A stretch of DNA of 17,653 nucleotides. Source: an uncultured Prevotella sp. (lineage in GTDB: Bacteria; Bacteroidota; Bacteroidia; Bacteroidales; Bacteroidaceae). The number at the start of each line of letters is the position of its first letter. Position 1 is the first letter of the stretch. This document shows positions 6,639-15,693 of this stretch, in pieces. Below the pieces are notes generated by a model, which worked only from the letters and a program-made list of their open reading frames with translations, was not told the origin of the DNA and searched no databases. The stretch is from NCBI GenBank assembly GCA_947304695.1, contig CAMZBS010000041.1, positions 1-17,653 of the forward strand, given 5' to 3'. The translations under genes were made by a program, and so were the position numbers.

Positions 6639-9600
6639 CTATTTTTTCTGCGGCCCAAACTCTTTCTTCACGAAGTCGGTGGGCTTGACACCGAACTGTT
6701 TCTGGAAGCACTTGGTGAAGTAGGAGGGGCTGGAGAAGCCTACCATATAGCCTACCTCGCTCACCAGATACTTGCCTTCGAGCAGCAGCTGGGCAGCTCG
6801 TTTCAACCGTACCACCTGAATCATTTCGTTGGGCGTGACGTCGGCCAGCGACTTCAGCTTGGCGAAGAGTCCGCTGCGGCTGATGTTGAGCTGCTCGGCC
6901 AGGAAGTTGACACTCAGCGACGTGTTGGCCACGTTTTCCTCAATCAGGGTGTTCATCTTGGTGAGGAACTCGTTGTCGGTGGGGTTGCTGGCCATCTCTG
7001 CCATCTGTTCCCAGGGCTGCGTGGAGAACTTCTGCATGAGCAGGCGCCGCATCTGGAGGATGTTCTGGATGCAGGCGGTGACGTAGGTCACGGAGAAGGG
7101 CTTTTCGATATAGGCATCGGCTCCCACGTTCATGCCCTCGGTCTTGGCTCCTTCGTCGGTCTTGGCCGTGAGCATAACGAAGGGTATGTGGCTGGTGTGG
7201 GCATTCTTGCGCACCCGACGGCACAGCTCGCCACCGTCCATGCGCGGCATCATCCAGTCGCTGATAATGATGTTGACCTCATGATGAGCCAGCAGGTCGA
7301 GTGCTTCGATGCCGTCGTGGGCGGTGAGCACGCGGTAGTCCTTGCTGAAATGGGCCGACAGGAACGACAGCATGTCGTCGCTGTCGTCGACGATGAGCAG
7401 CAGGTCGGAGGGAGCAGCGGGAGTCGGGGAGCTGTCGGGATTGGGGGAGTCAGGAGTGACTGGCGACTGTTCGGCCGGTGCTTCTGTACTCCTGGGTTCC
7501 TGCCAGTCCTGCTGGCTTTCTTCCTGCACCACTGGCAGCACCACGGTGAACGTGGCACCGTGGCCCACTTCGCTCTTGACGCTGATGGTGCCGTGGTGCT
7601 GGTCTACGATGTTTTGCACGATGTTCAGTCCGATGCCTGTGCCGGGCTTGTTCTCCTGGGCCTGGAAGAAGGGCTCGAAGATGTGTTGGATGTCTTCCTC
7701 GCGTATGCCCACGCCGTCGTCGGCCACGATAATTGAGAAATGGTCGTCGCCAGGGCCTGCCACGCACCTCAGTTCCACTTGTGACTTGGCATATTTGTTG
7801 GCGTTGGTAAGCAGGTTGCTCACCACCTTCGTCACGCCTTCACGGTCGATGATGGCGGTGAGCGTACTGTCGGGCTCGACGATGGTGAAGCGTTTCCCGC
7901 CTTGCTCGAAGGTGGGACGGAAACGCTCGCCAATCGAGCGGATGAGATCGTTGATGTTGTGTGGCGCGAAGTGCATGACCAGCCGTTGCTGCTCCACCTT
8001 GCGGAAGTCGAGCAGTTGGTTGACAAGCTCCAGTAGGCGGTGGGCATTGCGGTCGATGATGTCTAAATCGTCAATTTTCAGGTTCTTCAGTTTCTCCAGC
8101 GGTCCGATGATGAGCGAGACGGGTGTGCGGATTTCGTGGGCAATCATGGTGAAGAAGTTCAGGCGGGCCTCGCGTACCTCTTTCTCTTTCTGTTCCTGCA
8201 TGCGCTGCAATTCCTGCTGATGGCGCTGCTCGGCCTGCTTCAGGCGGAATCTGACGTAGTACCACAGCACGGCCACGGCCAACAACAGATAGAACAGCCT
8301 GGCCCACCAGCTCCACCAGAAGGGCGGATGGACGGTGATGCGCAGTGTGGCTTCGTTTTCCGACCAGATGCCGTCGTTGTTGGTGGCCTTCACCCGGAAG
8401 GTGTAGATGCCGGCCGGCAGGTTGGTGTAGGTGGCCTTCTGCTGTCCCACGACATAGTTCCAGTCGCGGTCGAACCCTTCGAGCTTGTAGGCGTACTGGT
8501 TCTTCTCGGGCGAACAATAGCTGAGCGAGGCAAACGACAGGCTCAGCATGCGGGCTTCGTCGTGGGTGAAGCTGTATTCAGCGGTCAGCGAGAGGTCGAG
8601 CGGCAGTCCGCCCTCAGTCCTGGCCTGCTGGCCTGCCACCTCAAGCGAGGTGATGAAGACGGGCGGCATGACGCTGTTGGCCTTGATTTGATAGGGCAGG
8701 AAAGAGTTGAAGCCGCTGGTGGTGCCCAGATAGATGCGGCCGTCGCTGGTCTTGAGACAGGAGTTGGGCTGGAACTGCTCGCTTACGAGACCGTCCTGCC
8801 GGGTGAACCGCTGGCCTGTCCCTTCCTGCCCAGTGGGTTCATAGCGCACCACGCCCTGGTCTGTCGACAGCCACAGTGCCCCTTGGTCTTCCACAATGCC
8901 CATGACGTTGCCCACGGGTTCGGTCACGGCAACGCTCGTGAAGCGGCCAGTGGCCTTGTCGAAATGGCACAGCCCGGACAGCGTGCCGACCCACAGGCGG
9001 CCCGTGGCATCGGTGTGAACGCAGTTCACCTGGTTGTCGGGCAGTGTGCCTGCCTTGTTTTCGTCATGCAGGTGCTGTTTCATCTGGCGGGTCTTCGGGT
9101 CTACCTGCCATAGACCGCCGCCCTGGGTGGAGAGCCACAGGTGGCCTTCACGGTCTTCGTCGATGTCGATGATCAGGGCATGCGTCTTCCCGATGCGTGA
9201 GAAATCGTCGGTGGCGGGATTGTAGAGGTTCAGTCCGTCCATCGTGCCCACCCAGGTGCGTCCCTGACTGTCGTGAAGAATGGCGTAGGCACTGTTGTCG
9301 TCGAGGCTGGAGGCGCTGGCCGTGCGGGTGTACTGGCGCAGCTGGCCGTTGTCAAGGTTCAGCCGGAAGACGCCGTTGGTGTAGGTGCCAATCCATAGCT
9401 GGTTGTTCAGCAGAGCCAGCGCGTGAACGTTCAGACGGCTTAGCTCGGCCTGATGCGGATAGGTTGCAAAGTGGCGCTGCTGTGGCAGGAAGCAGAGCAG
9501 TCCGCCGTCGTCGCTGGCCACCCACACGCGTCCTTGCTGGTCTTCGCAGAAGCGGGAAACGACATTGCCCGTCAGACCGTCGTCGGCAGTGAAGGCATCG

Positions 9601-10571
9601 AAGCGCTTGCCCACAGGCGAGACATAGACGACACCACCGTAGAATGTTCCCATCCACAGTCCTCCCTCGGTGTCGCCAATGATGGAGTAGACGAAACGGT
9701 CGCTCAGTCCCTGCTGGCCTATGATGCGGCTCCATGTGCGCGTCCTGGGGTTGAAGCTGATGATGCCGTCGTCGCAGCCAATGCAGATGCTCTCGTCTGT
9801 CTGTTCGTAGAGCGTATGGATGTGGGAGCCGACCTTGGCTGTGGCAGGGCTGAGCACCTGTTCCAACCGACCGTCGCTGTGCATGAGCAGCAGCCCGTTT
9901 TCCCAACTGCCAATCCACAGGCGTCCGTCGCGGGTCTGGAGCATTCGCAGCGCACTGTAGTTGTCGGGGAAACTCAGTGCTACGGGTTCGAAGCGGTCGT
10001 GCAGGCGGTTCAGCCTGCTTACGCACTGTCCGCCCGTGTTGCTGACCGTCCATACCTGGTTAGCGTTGTCAATGAACACCTGTGCCACCTGTTCGCCGCA
10101 CTGTGGCAGACTGTAGTGGTGCTGCTGGCCGGTCTTCAGAGAATAGCACCATGCCCCCTGACCAGATGTAGAAGCCCAGAGCTGACCTTCCTTGTCAATG
10201 GACAGGTGGGTCACGATGGAGGTAATGTCGAGTGGCAGGCGGTCGAAGCGTGACCCAACGGGGTCGAAGCGGAAGACGCCCCGTTCGGTGCCTAAGAAGA
10301 TGTTGTCGTCGAAAGCCAGCAGGGCCGATACATACTGGCTCATGCCGTTCTCAGCAATGCGGTAGGGCAGGACGCGTGTGCCGTCGTATCGGCACAGACC
10401 GTTGTCGGTGCCGAACCACAGGAAGCCCCGCCGGTCTTGTACAATATTCCGCACTGCGTTAGAGGTCAGTCCATCGTCGACCGTAATGTTGCGGTAGCGG
10501 TAGCTGTCCTTGGCTTCGGCATGGAGCATGCCGGTAAGACCGAGCATGAGCAGTAGCAGGAATCGTCTCAT
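6639..10571 (-). CDS. Hybrid two-component system sensor-regulator (HTCS, SusR/BT-type)
   Basis: One-protein signalling system of Bacteroidetes: it senses a ligand in the periplasm and activates transcription through its own DNA-binding domain. The 1310-residue protein has a signal peptide (MRRFLLLLMLGLTGMLHAEA), then about 14 two-bladed-propeller repeats (about 20-650, motifs like GRLWVGT..GL). A Y_Y_Y domain follows (about 665-747), then one membrane segment (about 751-774) and a coiled coil rich in Q/E/R. The kinase core has HisKA MIAHEIRTP with phospho-acceptor H812, and an ATPase domain with NLLTNANKY, DDGVGI and GTGIGLNIV. A Pro/Ser-rich linker (about 1015-1057) leads to a receiver with phospho-acceptor D1105 (IISDWMMPRMDG) and a C-terminal AraC helix-turn-helix (about 1215-1310). 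All key residues are intact. I chose ATG 10571 over an in-frame GTG at 10586. It begins 38 bases after the SusD gene on the same strand, so it is probably the last gene of the operon and its regulator. Confidence 0.96.
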   Translation of the reverse strand: MRRFLLLLMLGLTGMLHAEAKDSYRYRNITVDDGLTSNAVRNIVQDRRGFLWFGTDNGLCRYDGTRVLPYRIAENGMSQYVSALLAFDDNIFLGTERGVFRFDPVGSRFDRLPLDITSIVTHLSIDKEGQLWASTSGQGAWCYSLKTGQQHHYSLPQCGEQVAQVFIDNANQVWTVSNTGGQCVSRLNRLHDRFEPVALSFPDNYSALRMLQTRDGRLWIGSWENGLLLMHSDGRLEQVLSPATAKVGSHIHTLYEQTDESICIGCDDGIISFNPRTRTWSRIIGQQGLSDRFVYSIIGDTEGGLWMGTFYGGVVYVSPVGKRFDAFTADDGLTGNVVSRFCEDQQGRVWVASDDGGLLCFLPQQRHFATYPHQAELSRLNVHALALLNNQLWIGTYTNGVFRLNLDNGQLRQYTRTASASSLDDNSAYAILHDSQGRTWVGTMDGLNLYNPATDDFSRIGKTHALIIDIDEDREGHLWLSTQGGGLWQVDPKTRQMKQHLHDENKAGTLPDNQVNCVHTDATGRLWVGTLSGLCHFDKATGRFTSVAVTEPVGNVMGIVEDQGALWLSTDQGVVRYEPTGQEGTGQRFTRQDGLVSEQFQPNSCLKTSDGRIYLGTTSGFNSFLPYQIKANSVMPPVFITSLEVAGQQARTEGGLPLDLSLTAEYSFTHDEARMLSLSFASLSYCSPEKNQYAYKLEGFDRDWNYVVGQQKATYTNLPAGIYTFRVKATNNDGIWSENEATLRITVHPPFWWSWWARLFYLLLAVAVLWYYVRFRLKQAEQRHQQELQRMQEQKEKEVREARLNFFTMIAHEIRTPVSLIIGPLEKLKNLKIDDLDIIDRNAHRLLELVNQLLDFRKVEQQRLVMHFAPHNINDLIRSIGERFRPTFEQGGKRFTIVEPDSTLTAIIDREGVTKVVSNLLTNANKYAKSQVELRCVAGPGDDHFSIIVADDGVGIREEDIQHIFEPFFQAQENKPGTGIGLNIVQNIVDQHHGTISVKSEVGHGATFTVVLPVVQEESQQDWQEPRSTEAPAEQSPVTPDSPNPDSSPTPAAPSDLLLIVDDSDDMLSFLSAHFSKDYRVLTAHDGIEALDLLAHHEVNIIISDWMMPRMDGGELCRRVRKNAHTSHIPFVMLTAKTDEGAKTEGMNVGADAYIEKPFSVTYVTACIQNILQMRRLLMQKFSTQPWEQMAEMASNPTDNEFLTKMNTLIEENVANTSLSVNFLAEQLNISRSGLFAKLKSLADVTPNEMIQVVRLKRAAQLLLEGKYLVSEVGYMVGFSSPSYFTKCFQKQFGVKPTDFVKKEFGPQKK

Positions 10572-10609
10572 GGGCTTGTCTGACACAGAACGGGTTGTGA
10601 GGAGTGGGC

Positions 10610-12349
10610 TTAGTCGTCAAGTTTCATGTACCAGTTGGCCGTGTTCATCAGCTTGCTTTGCAGGGTTGCATCGGGCGTACCGTTGCGCAGGGCCACCTTT
10701 CTGGCCAGCCAGGATGGGTCGCCACGGCGCAGGGCCACACGCATGAGGTCATAGAAGCGATAGCCTTCGAAAGCTAGTTCCAGGGCTTCTTCGTCCATGA
10801 TGAGGTTCTCAACCTGTTCCATCTGGTACTGCTGGCGGGTCAGCGAGTCGGTAATGGTGGAATCGTCGGGGAAGACGTAATAGGCATTGCCAGCCGTGTA
10901 GCCGCTGCCGTGTGAGTGCAGTCCCATTGTGTTCTCGCTTGGCTGGTTGGCCGAAGTCTGGAGCACGTAGTCGTTGTTGGGGAAATTGAACGAGCGCAGG
11001 AAGGCTTCCTCGGCAGGCGGATAGTTGGGGATGATGTCGTTCTCAATGACCCTGTTGTTGACACCCGTCTTCAGAATCTGGAAGGCAAAGCGCGGATAAC
11101 CGGCACGGTTCAGTGCTTCAGCCAGTCGCAGATAGACCATGGATCGGCGCAGGATGTGGACGTTGCGGGAAGAGTGCTTCTGAATGCTGCTGTAGTTCTC
11201 AATGCGCTTTCCGTTGTAAATGAAGTTGGAGTTCTCAAGCGTATTGTAGACAGCCTGCAGGCGCAGGTCACCCTTCTTGTTGCCGGAGAGGTTGGCCGGG
11301 GCGTAGACACAGTCGCCGGAAGACATTAGCTGGCAGTATTTCTGCGAAGCCGACAGGGCCATGAGAGCCTGCGAAGGACGTATGGACTCCTTGAAGTCGT
11401 TGTTCTCGGTGGTGCTGAACAGGTCGCGCAACTGGCTGTAGTTGCCCTCGGAAGGCAGACTGTCGCCGGGAATGATGGTGATGAGCTCGGTGGCAGTGCT
11501 GCTTTCGGCAGATTCGCCAAAGGAGGTCGATGACCAGCTGTCGGATATGCTGAGCCAACGTGTGTCAAAGAAGCTGACTGCATTGGTGGTGATGGGGTAG
11601 GCCGAATTGCGTCCGTTGCGGGTACTGATGTATTTGTAGTAATTCTCGGCTGCTGCCTTGTAGTTGCCTGCCCAGAGGTGCATGTCGCCCAAGAGCACGT
11701 AGATGGGATAATAGAACAGTTTGGAGCGCGTGTTGCGGATGGTGCCGTAGCCCGGTGTCTCGGTGTCGGCGTATGGGGCAATGTCGGCAATGAAGTACTG
11801 GCACACCTGCTGCAGGTCGTACAAGGGGAAGTCCTGCTCAGACTCCTCCTGGGTCAGGACGGGAGTCGTGATGAAGGGCACCTTCTGATAGTTGAGCACC
11901 AGTTGCAGGTAGGTCCAGGCGCGGATGGCCTTCACAGCGGCATACTCCTTGATGAAGATGAGCTCGTTGCGGTTGTTGCGCAGCGCGGTGTCGGCTTTGG
12001 CCAGGTAGAAGTTGCAGTTGTTGATGACGGCATAGTAGTCGCGTGCGCGGTTGTACTCGTTGTCGGAACCAATGCTGAAGGAGGCCAGTTCGCTCAGGTC
12101 GGACGAGGCATTGGGGGTCACTGTGGAGAGGTCGCCGCGCAACTCGCCCAACAGGATGGTGCGGTCGGCAATGACCTGCAGCTTGTTCAGAATGCCCGTC
12201 ATCGTCCATAGGGTGTCAGCATCGCTGTCGAGCTCATGGTCTTCGGCATAGATCACCTGGTCGGACTCGTCGTAGAGGAAGTCGGAGCAACTGGTCGTGA
12301 ACAGTAAGAGATGAAAAAATGATAATATTAAAATGCTCGAACGCTTCAT
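10610..12349 (-). CDS. SusD/RagB-family surface lipoprotein
   Basis: Ligand-capturing lid of a SusCD outer-membrane uptake complex, displayed on the cell surface as a lipoprotein. The 579-residue protein starts with a lipoprotein signal (MKRSSILILSFFHLLLFTTSC) with predicted acyl-cysteine C21. The N-terminal half shows SusD hallmarks: DYYAVINNCNFYLAKAD (partner-helix region), EYAAVKAIRAWTYLQLVLNYQKVPF and, further on, YPIYVLLGDMHLWAGNYKAAAENYYKYI, a TPR-like helix pair. The C-terminal half contains the usual RAEALNRAG-like segment (LRLAEALNRAG) and EALELAFEGYRFYDLMR near the end. The length is normal. The start lies 48 bases downstream of the SusC gene and the stop 38 bases before the HTCS gene, so it is in one transcription unit. 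The transported substrate is unknown; no enzyme in the window reveals it. Confidence 0.95.
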   Translation of the reverse strand: MKRSSILILSFFHLLLFTTSCSDFLYDESDQVIYAEDHELDSDADTLWTMTGILNKLQVIADRTILLGELRGDLSTVTPNASSDLSELASFSIGSDNEYNRARDYYAVINNCNFYLAKADTALRNNRNELIFIKEYAAVKAIRAWTYLQLVLNYQKVPFITTPVLTQEESEQDFPLYDLQQVCQYFIADIAPYADTETPGYGTIRNTRSKLFYYPIYVLLGDMHLWAGNYKAAAENYYKYISTRNGRNSAYPITTNAVSFFDTRWLSISDSWSSTSFGESAESSTATELITIIPGDSLPSEGNYSQLRDLFSTTENNDFKESIRPSQALMALSASQKYCQLMSSGDCVYAPANLSGNKKGDLRLQAVYNTLENSNFIYNGKRIENYSSIQKHSSRNVHILRRSMVYLRLAEALNRAGYPRFAFQILKTGVNNRVIENDIIPNYPPAEEAFLRSFNFPNNDYVLQTSANQPSENTMGLHSHGSGYTAGNAYYVFPDDSTITDSLTRQQYQMEQVENLIMDEEALELAFEGYRFYDLMRVALRRGDPSWLARKVALRNGTPDATLQSKLMNTANWYMKLDD

Positions 12350-12397
12350 AACTTCAGTAGTTTTTAATTCTTTAATAACTTGATGTCGTCATTTCCA

Positions 12398-15300
12398 TTA
12401 GAGGTTGATCTTTATGCCTGCTACGAACGAACGGCTCAGCGGCAGACGGCCCAGGTCGATGCCCTGCCCGATGATGCTGCCAGTCATAGCCGATTCGGGG
12501 TCGGAACCCAGATAGCGTGAGAACGTCAGCAGGTCGTTGGCCTGAATCCAGAACTGCAGACCTTGCAGATAGGTGGTGTTCAGGGGCAGCGTGTAGGAAA
12601 GGGTGACGGTCTTCAGCTTCAGATAGCTTCCGTCCTCAATCCAGCGGTCGCTGAAGCGGCTGTTGCCCATCGGGTCTTGGAAGGCGGCACGGGGCATGTC
12701 GGTCTGTTGGCCTTCGGTCTGCCAGCGACGGGTCATGGCCGTGGTCTGGTTCATGAAGCGCGAACCGCTCTCCAGCTGTTGGCGCATATAGTTATAGACG
12801 TCGTTGCCCAGAGAGTAGTTCATGTTGACATCGAGCTTGAACCGCTTGTAGGCCAACGAGGTGAAGATGTTTCCGTAGATGTCGGGATTGGGATCGCCAA
12901 TGATCACGCGGTCATCGGCATGTCCGTCGCTTCCATCGCTGATAAAGCCGTCGCCGTCGCGGTCATAGAAGTAAATGTCGCCTGCACCGAAAGCCGTTGG
13001 CGTCACTCCGTTGTCCAGCATCTGGAGGCCGGCCTGGGCAGCATCCTCCGATGTGGAGAAGACACCCTGCGTCCTGAAGCCATAGAAGAGGTTGGCCGGT
13101 TGGCCCACTTCAGTACGGATGTTGGCTCCATAGACGGTGGTGGTGATGGGGGCATCGTTGTTGGCCAGTTTGGTCATCTTGTTCTTGTAGTGTCCCATGC
13201 TGGCACCCATCTCCCATTGCAGGTCTTTCAGGGCGAGCAGCTTGGTCACGATGGTGACGTCGAAGCCCTCGTTGCGCATGGAACCGCTGTTAGACCAGTT
13301 GTGTTCCATGCCCGTGGTATAGCGTAGGGGCTGAAGCATCAGGAGGTGGTCAGTGGTGCTGCGGAAGTAGTTCAGCCGCACGTTCAAACGGTTGTTCAGG
13401 AAGTTTCCTTCCAGTCCGGCATTGAAGCGGGTAGTCGTTTCCCATTGCAGCTTTGTGTTGCCGATGTTGCTCAGCGATAGGCTCGACAGATCCTGCAGGA
13501 AGTTGTGGGATACGAAATAGCTGCGGGCGGCGTGATAGTCAAGGTCGTCGTTGCCGCTTACGTCGTAGCCTACATTCAGGCGCAGGTAGTCAATGCAGGG
13601 CACCTGTGAGAACCAAGGCTCATTGGTGACAACCCACGATGCCTGTACGCCGTGGAAGATGCCCCAGGGCACCTCGAAGAGCTTGATGGAATGGGTTGCA
13701 TCCTTGCCGAAGCGTGAAGAGGTCTCGGCCGTGATGCTGGCCTGCAGGTAGTAGCGTTGTAGGTAGTTGTAACTGGCCTGGGCATACCATGCAATCGACT
13801 TCCAGTCGTCGGAAGAACCGAAGGGCTGGGCGTGGTCGAGCGTGGAGCTCACGGCAGGCATCTTGTCGCTGGTGGTGTTATAGCCTAATTGTGAAGAGAG
13901 CGTATAGGTTTCCCAGTTGAAGCGGGCTCCACCGTAGATGCTCAGGTCGTGGGCATCATAGCGGTTCTTCCATTCCAACCGCGTGTCGCTCATGACGGAG
14001 TTCTGTTTCCCTGCCATGGAGCGAACTTCGTTCTCACAGTAGGCATTGACACTCGAAACGTAGTAGGAGGGCACACCGTTCAGGGGAATGTAGAACTTCT
14101 CGTTGGTGTTCACCAGATTGTAGCTGAAATGCTCGCTAAGCGCGAGGTGACGGTTGAAGCTGTACTTCGGTGTCACGGCAATGTTGATCATCGAGTTCTC
14201 GAAGTGGTTCTTGTTCTCAGCATCGCCATATTCATTGATGGCCAGGGGATTAGCCAGTTTGTAGTTGTAGTTGGCATAGCCGGAAAGGGCTTCGTCGAGA
14301 TAGCTCTCGTCACTCACGTCGGTATAGCCGTTGCGAACCTGTCCGTTGGCAAAGGTCCAGGGACTGAGCATCGGACTCTTGGCATAGGCCAGGAAGGCTG
14401 CCGATGTGGGAGTGCCTTCGTCGTAGTTGGCCGGTGCCCCGTCGTTGCGCAGATTGCGGGTCTGGTTGGCAAAGCTGGCATCGAAGCGCATGCTGAAAGA
14501 CTTGGTGAGACGGATGTCGGAATTGAAACGGATGTTCAGACGGTTCATCGTGTTGTATTTCAGCGTGCTCTGGTTGGAGATGTAGCCCAGTGAAAGGTTG
14601 TAGTCGGCCACGTTGTCACCGCCTTCCACGTTGATGCTGTAGTTCTGGGTGATGGCCGTGCGATAGACGTAGTCCTTCCAGTCGGTGTTGTTGTGGTATT
14701 GCGGATAATAATAATAGGTGGGCGACTCGTTGAGGAACTTGAAGTCTTTGATGGTGGTCTGCGTGGTCTGCAGCAGGTCGCTCGCATAGCTGCGGTATTG
14801 CGAGGCGTTCATCATGTCGATATAGTCGGGTTCAAGCGTCACACCGCCAGAGATGCTGGCCGTGATGCGGGTGGCCATAGAGTGGTTGCGGCGTGTGTTG
14901 ATAAGGATTACACCGCCAGCACCTTTTGCACCGTAGAGGGCAGTACCATTGCGCAACACCTCAACACTCTCGATGTCAGTAGGGCTGATGTTGCTCAGGA
15001 TGTTGTTGTAGAATCCTTCGTGAAGGGTTGTCCGGGAATATTGCTGGTCGAAAATCACCCCGTCGACCACGATGAGCGGTTGGGCATTGGCATTGAGCGA
15101 ACTGAGGCCGTTCATGAACATGACACTGCCAATGCCTGGCGTACCGTTGCGGGTGATGGTGTGTACCTGTGCGCCCAGATGCTTCTGAATCTCATCCTCA
15201 ATGCTGACTGCTGAAGAGAAACGGAAGTCGGAAGCCTGGTCAGAGGCCGTGACATTGGTCGTGGCCTGATAGTCGGTGCTGAAGGTCGATGGGTAAAGCC

Positions 15301-15658
15301 GCACCTCGCGTTGGAGTTCGGCCGACGAAAGACCTATGCGGGCCAGATTGTAATCGGGAGCCTTGATTGACAGAGATGTGACAAACAGCGGCACGCGGAG
15401 CTCGTAGGAACCGTCTTCATGTGACAGCACGCTGAAGCCTTCAACTTCGGCAGCTGTAATCATGGCACCCGCCACAGGCTTCTGGGTGGTGGCATCAATG
15501 ACGCGGCCATTTACTTCGCGAGTGGGGAACTGCTTTTGGGGCTTCTTGACGTAATCCGCCTGAGTGGTGCCGACTTCTTCGGATTCTTCTTCCTGAGCAG
15601 CCAGAGGCAAGGTGCTCAACGCGAATAGCGACAGACAGAAGACAATATATTTTTTCAT
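12398..15658 (-). CDS. SusC/RagA-family TonB-dependent outer-membrane transporter
   Basis: Beta-barrel transporter that imports the ligand held by SusD, powered by TonB-ExbBD. The 1086-residue protein has a signal peptide (MKKYIVFCLSLFALSTLPLAAQ) and an acidic stretch (EEESEEVG). A carboxypeptidase-D-regulatory-like domain follows (about 45-115, with VNGRVIDATTQKPVAGAMI). The plug comes next, with the SusC signature TRNGTPGIGSVMFMNG, PLIVVDGVIFD and IESVEVLRNGTALYGAKGAGGVILI. The barrel ends in FVAGIKINL. DRDGDGFISDG and DDRVIIGDPNPDIYG are typical late SusC motifs. No obvious TonB box was spotted. I chose ATG 15658 for the signal peptide. A longer reading from 15697 would add 13 residues, hide the signal and overlap the upstream gene. 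It lies 35 bases after the FAS1 gene. Confidence 0.95.
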   Translation of the reverse strand: MKKYIVFCLSLFALSTLPLAAQEEESEEVGTTQADYVKKPQKQFPTREVNGRVIDATTQKPVAGAMITAAEVEGFSVLSHEDGSYELRVPLFVTSLSIKAPDYNLARIGLSSAELQREVRLYPSTFSTDYQATTNVTASDQASDFRFSSAVSIEDEIQKHLGAQVHTITRNGTPGIGSVMFMNGLSSLNANAQPLIVVDGVIFDQQYSRTTLHEGFYNNILSNISPTDIESVEVLRNGTALYGAKGAGGVILINTRRNHSMATRITASISGGVTLEPDYIDMMNASQYRSYASDLLQTTQTTIKDFKFLNESPTYYYYPQYHNNTDWKDYVYRTAITQNYSINVEGGDNVADYNLSLGYISNQSTLKYNTMNRLNIRFNSDIRLTKSFSMRFDASFANQTRNLRNDGAPANYDEGTPTSAAFLAYAKSPMLSPWTFANGQVRNGYTDVSDESYLDEALSGYANYNYKLANPLAINEYGDAENKNHFENSMINIAVTPKYSFNRHLALSEHFSYNLVNTNEKFYIPLNGVPSYYVSSVNAYCENEVRSMAGKQNSVMSDTRLEWKNRYDAHDLSIYGGARFNWETYTLSSQLGYNTTSDKMPAVSSTLDHAQPFGSSDDWKSIAWYAQASYNYLQRYYLQASITAETSSRFGKDATHSIKLFEVPWGIFHGVQASWVVTNEPWFSQVPCIDYLRLNVGYDVSGNDDLDYHAARSYFVSHNFLQDLSSLSLSNIGNTKLQWETTTRFNAGLEGNFLNNRLNVRLNYFRSTTDHLLMLQPLRYTTGMEHNWSNSGSMRNEGFDVTIVTKLLALKDLQWEMGASMGHYKNKMTKLANNDAPITTTVYGANIRTEVGQPANLFYGFRTQGVFSTSEDAAQAGLQMLDNGVTPTAFGAGDIYFYDRDGDGFISDGSDGHADDRVIIGDPNPDIYGNIFTSLAYKRFKLDVNMNYSLGNDVYNYMRQQLESGSRFMNQTTAMTRRWQTEGQQTDMPRAAFQDPMGNSRFSDRWIEDGSYLKLKTVTLSYTLPLNTTYLQGLQFWIQANDLLTFSRYLGSDPESAMTGSIIGQGIDLGRLPLSRSFVAGIKINL

Positions 15659-15693
15659 ATCAGACTTGTTTTTCGATTTGTGGGTTGTCGGAT

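Noticed and set aside
6555..7736. 393-codon plus-strand open frame opposite the HTCS gene
   Set aside because: It is antisense to the receiver, kinase and AraC domains. It has shadow composition, no domain and no ribosome site.
8136..9113. 325-codon plus-strand open frame opposite the HTCS gene
   Set aside because: It is antisense to the Y_Y_Y and propeller region; its regularity reflects the propeller repeats on the other strand.
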